Below the pieces are notes generated by a model, which saw nothing but the letters and a program-made list of their open reading frames with translations, ran no database searches and was not told the DNA's origin. Positions 23,681-27,903 of a stretch of 27,903 nt of DNA are shown here, one piece after another. The DNA is taken from the NCBI GenBank assembly GCA_018679695.1, contig JAHHKH010000295.1:1-27903 (forward strand), in the 5' to 3' direction. The stretch comes from Maribacter sp. Lineage in GTDB: Bacteria > Bacteroidota > Bacteroidia > Flavobacteriales > Flavobacteriaceae. Both the position numbers and the translations under genes were made by a program. Positions within the stretch are counted from its first letter, which is position 1; every line of letters starts with the position of its first letter.

Positions 23681-26200
23681 TTAATCTCTTGATGGAACCC
23701 TGATTTTGTCCCCTAAGAACAAGGCATTCAAAAAGAGGCGATTGGTACCGTACCATGAGCCCCTAAAATTTGGATTATCTGCAAATAATATAACCCTACC
23801 GCTGCCCACTTTACTGACGACTAATGAGGCTGAAGGTTTTAGGTATTCCTCCATATTTTTCTTTGTAATGAATCCGTCTATATGTGGATTTTCTGCATAC
23901 TTACCAACAGTAGCATATTCATTTTTACTTGGCGCCATCCAAACTGTATTATTTTTGTAAACGGGGATCGAACTGTCATGATAGCCAAAGGCTAGGGGAT
24001 GGGTTGTATCTATATCCACTTTTAGGATGATTCCCCCAACGCTCTCCTTACCCAGGTTTTCACGGGCATCGATATAAGATTTACGTTCTACAGTTGCTGT
24101 GGTATCCTTTTCAGGTTTGGTCAATTTTTCTTTTACCAACTTCTTATCTATAGCCCATTTGGTGGCTGTACCAATAGTTATGAGCGTATTGCCTTTGCTT
24201 ACCCAATCTTTGATTTTAGCTTGTTGCTTCTCTGTGAAACTGTAATTCCCAGATACCAAGACCAAGGTCTTGTACTTATCAATATTGGCCCTATTGAAAT
24301 TTCGCATTGGTATTTTAGTAATGGGCATGTGCACCCGAGTATCCAATAGATGCCACACCTCCCCGGCCTCATATGAACGCACACCATTACCTATAAGCAT
24401 AGCTACCTTCGGTTTTTTCAAGGCCGACACATAGCTACTTCCCAAATCAATTCCTTTCAGATTATAACCGGAATTTACTCCATATGCAGGGACCTGATAT
24501 TTATTCTGGGCCTTTTGAACTAATTGGAATACTGTATTGGCATCTTTCTTTTGAAGACTCACAGGAATGACTAATGCGCCATAGTTGAACGATTTGCTTT
24601 CGGAACCTACTTTTGTGGTAAATGGTTTAAAAGCGGAAGATACAGTTAAGCCATTTGTCTGGAGGAAATTCAATGCTGCATGGGCATTATAATCATCCCA
24701 ATCGATGACATAGGCATAATTAGATTTTTGTACCGGTGAAACATTGACCAAATTATCCGTGGTTGTAATCTTATCACCCAGGTTCAACGAGGTCACAGGT
24801 TTATATTTCATATTATAAAAATTACCCACAGACCATGCGGAAGCATCATAGTAAACACTGTCACGATATTTTGAATAAGTCTCGAACATCGTTTGCACCA
24901 TTCGATATTGGGGCTGTTTTGTAGGGACAACGTATTTGTTACCCGACTTATATACATCTATTTTATGTACCAATAGTTTATCTACAAATGCCTTATTGCG
25001 ATTTTGATCGTGGGTATCACCAAACGTATACCCTTTGATTTTACTCTTGGTAGAATTGGTGATGGCACTTTTGAAGAAGTCTTGTTGGTATTTTCGCATA
25101 TAAGCCTTATTCTTAACAGCCGTCTTCACGGTGGTAATACTTGAGGTATACTGATTTCTAATGGTAAAGGGAAAGTTGATTTCACCGAAAGCCGTTGTCT
25201 GTTTATGCCCTCTGGAACTCGCTTGTTCGAACAACAATCCCAAACCACCCTGTAGATCGGGATAGGAGGATCCGTAACCGGGATAGGTGCCATCAAAAAC
25301 CTCTTTGGTAAAATAAAAACTGCCAATACTATCAAGCGCTTTGGCAAATTGTGCCCCGAACATATCGTTCAGGTCTTCATAGTTCTCCTTAGGCATTATT
25401 GGATTTAACGAACCGTTGGTTTTCATTGGTTCGAAGAAATAGGAACTTTGCGATCCCATTTCATGAAAATCGGTAACTACGTTTGGATACCATTCATGGT
25501 ACCAGTTTAATTTACCCCTACTTTCAGGATTTATACCTAACAACCAATCCCTATTTAAATCGAACCAATAATGATTGGTTCTACCACCAGGCCAGTATTC
25601 GTTGTGCTCGGCATCTTGGGGGTCAGCGACAAGTGGATTTCCTTGATACGAATTCGCATACTGTGTATGGCGATCACGACCATCAGGATTTATCGTTGGG
25701 TCCACAAAAATCACGGCGTTATTTAGGTAATCCAAAACTTCCGGATTGTTTGATGCGGCGAAAGTATAGGCCGTTAGCATGGCCGCCTCAGAGCTAGATG
25801 GTTCATTCCCATGAACATTGTACGCAAGATTAATGAATATAGGAACATCTCCATAATTGGTAGCCTTGCCATTGGGATCCGTAAATGCCAAATGTTGTTG
25901 TTTCAGGTTATCAAGGTTAGCCAGATTATCCTGACTTGTAATTGTCAATATTACCAATTTTCGACCTTCGTGGGTCTTGCCATAATAGTGAATGGATGCC
26001 CTGTCCGAAACTTCGGCAAGCTTTTCCAAATAGGCAACAATTAAATCATGCCTGGTATGATGTTCGCCGATGCCATATCCCAAAAATTGTTCGGGTGTTG
26101 GAATTTCAGTATTAAAAGGATGGAATTTTTTGAAAAAGTAGTCTTGACCATTAAGTGTTGAACCACAAAATAGCACCAATAGGAGTAATCTTTTTAGCAT
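23681..26200 (-). CDS. Secreted M14-family zinc carboxypeptidase
   Basis: This is an 839-aa exported metallopeptidase with a Sec signal (MLKRLLLLVLFCGSTLNGQ). The M14 catalytic domain spans about residues 35-360. Zinc ligands are H130-x2-E133 in 'NVHGNEPSSSE' and H246 in 'VTDFHEMGS'. Substrate-binding residues lie in 'NPDGRDR' (N171, R175) and 'DLNRDW' (N216, R217). The catalytic base is E325 in 'LLFEQASSRG'. The rest (about 400-839) is a long C-terminal extension with Rossmann/GATase1-like pieces ('KPKVAMLIGNG' and 'YKTLVLVSGNYSFTEKQQ'), common in Bacteroidota relatives. It is the first gene of the pair with the secreted amidohydrolase. A promoter candidate lies at 26226-26255. Confidence 0.93.
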   Translation of the reverse strand: MLKRLLLLVLFCGSTLNGQDYFFKKFHPFNTEIPTPEQFLGYGIGEHHTRHDLIVAYLEKLAEVSDRASIHYYGKTHEGRKLVILTITSQDNLANLDNLKQQHLAFTDPNGKATNYGDVPIFINLAYNVHGNEPSSSEAAMLTAYTFAASNNPEVLDYLNNAVIFVDPTINPDGRDRHTQYANSYQGNPLVADPQDAEHNEYWPGGRTNHYWFDLNRDWLLGINPESRGKLNWYHEWYPNVVTDFHEMGSQSSYFFEPMKTNGSLNPIMPKENYEDLNDMFGAQFAKALDSIGSFYFTKEVFDGTYPGYGSSYPDLQGGLGLLFEQASSRGHKQTTAFGEINFPFTIRNQYTSSITTVKTAVKNKAYMRKYQQDFFKSAITNSTKSKIKGYTFGDTHDQNRNKAFVDKLLVHKIDVYKSGNKYVVPTKQPQYRMVQTMFETYSKYRDSVYYDASAWSVGNFYNMKYKPVTSLNLGDKITTTDNLVNVSPVQKSNYAYVIDWDDYNAHAALNFLQTNGLTVSSAFKPFTTKVGSESKSFNYGALVIPVSLQKKDANTVFQLVQKAQNKYQVPAYGVNSGYNLKGIDLGSSYVSALKKPKVAMLIGNGVRSYEAGEVWHLLDTRVHMPITKIPMRNFNRANIDKYKTLVLVSGNYSFTEKQQAKIKDWVSKGNTLITIGTATKWAIDKKLVKEKLTKPEKDTTATVERKSYIDARENLGKESVGGIILKVDIDTTHPLAFGYHDSSIPVYKNNTVWMAPSKNEYATVGKYAENPHIDGFITKKNMEEYLKPSASLVVSKVGSGRVILFADNPNFRGSWYGTNRLFLNALFLGDKIRVPSRD

Positions 26201-26225
26201 GGAGGGTTATTTAGAATTAGTCACT

Positions 26226-26255
26226 TAAATATATGGAATAAAACCATAACCCAAA
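26226..26255 (-). promoter_or_regulatory. Candidate promoter of the M14/amidohydrolase operon
   Basis: On the minus strand TTTG (26255-26252), an 18-nt spacer and TATATTTA (26233-26226) match the TTTG/TAnnTTTG pattern with one mismatch. The M14 start codon lies 25 nt after the -7 element. Confidence 0.45.
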
Positions 26256-26304
26256 CCCTTGGAAGAACGATTATTTTTGATTGGATAGCAATCCATTATC
26301 ACTC

Positions 26305-27540
26305 CTAAGCCACAGAGTGGAACTGCTGACCTACCTCAGAAAATCGGACAATATAATTCGTGCCCTTTTTTGTAGCATCTTTACTTATTGTCCCCTTTAA
26401 CTGACGGGCAAGATTATGTATTAATTTCAAACCGAGTGATTTGGTGGTTTTATGATCAACGGAATCGGGGAAACCAACACCATTGTCACCTATATTCAAA
26501 ACATATTCATTATTCTTCTCCCGCTTAATGGCAATATTGATCTCACCTTCATTCTCATCGGTAATGCCATATTTGAGTGCATTCGTAATAGCCTCATTTA
26601 TTAGCAGTCCCAAAGGTATAGCAGTATCAATACCCAACTTTATATCGGGAATATCAATATTCAGTTTCACTTTGTTTTCCGCCCCTTTTAATGACCGGAT
26701 AAGGAACTCACTCAATTCTTTGACATACGATTTGTATTCAATTTTCGATAGGTCATCACGCATGTAAAGCATTTCGTGGACCATGGCCATTGAAATAACC
26801 CTATTTTGGCTGCTTTTAATAATGCTTTTCATTTTTTTGTCCTCGATACTTCTGGATTGAAGACTTAAGAGGCTCGATACGGTCTGTAAATTATTCTTTA
26901 CGCGATGATGCACTTCGCGTAACAAAGTTTCCTTTTCCTTGATTCTTTTTTCAATTTCATTCCTTGATTTGTATAGGTTATGGTGCGCCTTTAAAAGATT
27001 TTTACCTAATACTCCCCCTAATAGATACACGGAAAAAAGAATACTTAGAAAACTAAAAAGATTACGGGACGTTTCTGGGACCACATTTTCTGCAATAGTA
27101 TAATCAGGAAGACTTTCAATGTATAATAGGCAAATTATCAGCATATTTATATAAAGGTATATTTTACCATAGGACCTTGTGGTCACATACCCAGTGAATA
27201 CGATGAGTGCCAACACGAAAATAAACGGGCTATTGATGCCACCACTGTACAAGGTGATAACCGTTGCACTTATAAGAGCCACTATGGAGGTTATATTATA
27301 GGTTGCCGTTAAATTTTTATGGGTTTTATAGGCGAAAGTGTTGATTAGATTTATGGCTCCAAATCCAAAAAAGACATAAGGCAGGATTACATTTATATTT
27401 AGAACATACAGACAAAGGAACCCTAATATTATCGCGAAAAATGAGGAGAAATAATTGACCCTCAATGTTAGTTTGACTTTATCCTTTAAGCGATATTCGT
27501 CTTTGACGGGCGTTTTCATGATTAAATGTTTATTACTCAT
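26305..27540 (-). CDS. HisKA_2-type membrane sensor histidine kinase
   Basis: This is a 411-aa sensor kinase. The N-terminal half (about 28-185) has roughly six hydrophobic segments and forms a membrane sensor. A short coiled linker (186-205) leads to the dimerisation box 'LREVHHRVKNNLQTVSSLLS' with phospho-acceptor H212 (or H211). The ATPase domain has the N box 'INEAITNALKYG' (N315, N320), the G1 box 'DNGVGFPDS' and a short closing part. The H-box is of the HisKA_2 family, related to LytS/HWE kinases. No response regulator lies next to it in this window, so it is an orphan here. A second in-frame Met (residue 8) is an alternative start. Its upstream gap holds two inverted repeats. Confidence 0.92.
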   Translation of the reverse strand: MSNKHLIMKTPVKDEYRLKDKVKLTLRVNYFSSFFAIILGFLCLYVLNINVILPYVFFGFGAINLINTFAYKTHKNLTATYNITSIVALISATVITLYSGGINSPFIFVLALIVFTGYVTTRSYGKIYLYINMLIICLLYIESLPDYTIAENVVPETSRNLFSFLSILFSVYLLGGVLGKNLLKAHHNLYKSRNEIEKRIKEKETLLREVHHRVKNNLQTVSSLLSLQSRSIEDKKMKSIIKSSQNRVISMAMVHEMLYMRDDLSKIEYKSYVKELSEFLIRSLKGAENKVKLNIDIPDIKLGIDTAIPLGLLINEAITNALKYGITDENEGEINIAIKREKNNEYVLNIGDNGVGFPDSVDHKTTKSLGLKLIHNLARQLKGTISKDATKKGTNYIVRFSEVGQQFHSVA

Positions 27541-27630
27541 TAATAGAGAATCACATATTGGTTATCGAAGGATAATTCCTAAAAATACCGAGTTTATAAT
27601 AGTAAAGCTAAATATGTTTTGCAATTATAT

Positions 27631-27659
27631 CAACAACTGGATATAAAATATCGTTGTTG
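27631..27659. repeat. Inverted repeat upstream of the histidine kinase
   Basis: CAACAAC, a two-base bulge and GATAT pair with ATATC and GTTGTTG around an AAA loop, making a 12-bp stem. It lies about 90 nt upstream of the kinase start and may be an operator or part of a terminator of the oxidoreductase gene upstream. Confidence 0.45.
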
Positions 27660-27666
27660 TATTCTT

Positions 27667-27684
27667 ATTCCAAAGTTTTGGAAT
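27667..27684. terminator. Inverted repeat after the partial oxidoreductase gene, weak terminator candidate
   Basis: ATTCCAAA-GT-TTTGGAAT is a perfect 8-bp inverted repeat directly after the stop of the partial Gfo/Idh/MocA gene. The loop is only two bases and no T-run follows on the minus strand, so it is a weak terminator call. Confidence 0.35.
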
Positions 27685-27687
27685 TGT

Positions 27688-27903
27688 CTAACTTCTTTCA
27701 ATTTTAGGCACTAAATCAGTGAGGTCGGCAATTTTTATCTTAGATGCCTTTTCAATACTTCTTCTAGCGGCAATGCCTATGAGTATTGACATGGCACCAT
27801 CCCTCACGCCAGCTGTCCTTCCATACGGATCTGCAATTTCGGGATTTTTGAAAATCTTATCATGTAACCTTTTATCCCCACCACCATGACCGCTTTTTTC
27901 CAT
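27688..27903 (-). CDS. Gfo/Idh/MocA family oxidoreductase, C-terminal fragment
   Basis: The frame runs off the window end on the minus strand, so only the last 71 residues are visible; the ATG at the border is probably an internal Met. 'GHGGGDKRLHDKIF', 'ADPYGRTAGVRDGAMSILIG' and 'ARRSIEKASKIKIADLTDLV' are the classic C-terminal end of Gfo/Idh/MocA oxidoreductases, where the GHGGGD loop and 'DGA.S.liGiAa..S' helix complete the substrate domain. This is a third member of the family in the window, and its end pattern differs from the two Tat-exported ones. Its direct function is unknown. It is followed by two inverted repeats and then the kinase gene on the same strand. Confidence 0.88.
   Translation of the reverse strand: MEKSGHGGGDKRLHDKIFKNPEIADPYGRTAGVRDGAMSILIGIAARRSIEKASKIKIADLTDLVPKIERS

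Noticed and set aside
26279..26293. GATTG-GATAG-CAATC as the terminator of the histidine kinase gene
   Set aside because: The stem is only 5 bp and on the minus strand it is followed by A-rich, not T-rich, sequence.

Overview
This window comes from a member of the Bacteroidota, most likely a marine Flavobacteriaceae species of the Maribacter/Zobellia/Arenibacter kind. The signs are AT-rich intergenic DNA, almost no Shine-Dalgarno sequences, a clear TAnnTTTG/TTG-type promoter (5559-5586), many start-stop overlaps, Tat-signal Gfo/Idh/MocA oxidoreductases, DUF2911 and DUF1080 proteins, and several proteins with Sec or lipoprotein signals. The genus is inference. I saw no rRNA, tRNA, CRISPR array, transposase or phage gene.

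Layout. (1) 1-3729 (+): a tight run of a 5'-truncated MATE transporter, a 74-aa acidic protein, a PAP2 phosphatase and an ArnT/GT39-type membrane glycosyltransferase. (2) 3723-5538 (-): a lipid-flippase-like membrane protein and a polyprenyl-phosphate GT2, convergent with the first run. Together these look like machinery for lipid-linked sugar transfer to the envelope. (3) 5644-7138 (-): aldose 1-epimerase and a DUF2911 protein. (4) 7246-9788 (+): ECF sigma factor, candidate membrane anti-sigma protein, and a secreted DUF4097-like protein with a large coiled-coil insertion. (5) 9874-13794 (-): a two-domain DUF1080 lipoprotein and two Tat-exported oxidoreductases, consistent with periplasmic 3-keto-glycoside metabolism. 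A strong terminator at 13844-13870 separates them from (6) 13902-15384 (-): MsrA lipoprotein and dienelactone hydrolase. (7) 15689-16275 (+): a 67-aa protein overlapping a VOC/glyoxalase gene. (8) 16449-20457: a TesA-like lipoprotein esterase divergent from a YbbA/YbbP-like ABC transporter, the same gene order as tesA-ybbAP in E. coli. (9) 20458-22058: a gene-poor stretch holding two paralogous small secreted proteins, each followed by a tiny membrane-protein ORF. The first is preceded by an array of CG-centred elements spaced in whole helical turns. The stretch ends in a perfect 36-bp palindrome. (10) 22079-26200 (-): secreted M14 carboxypeptidase and secreted amidohydrolase. (11) 26305-27540 (-): HisKA_2-type sensor kinase. 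(12) 27688-27903 (-): the C-terminal end of a third Gfo/Idh/MocA oxidoreductase.

Most of the window is ordinary flavobacterial core and accessory content. The best candidates for something undescribed are the 20.5-22.1 kb pair of secreted-plus-membrane microprotein cassettes with the phased upstream array, and the lipoprotein version of the TesA-YbbAP system next to it.
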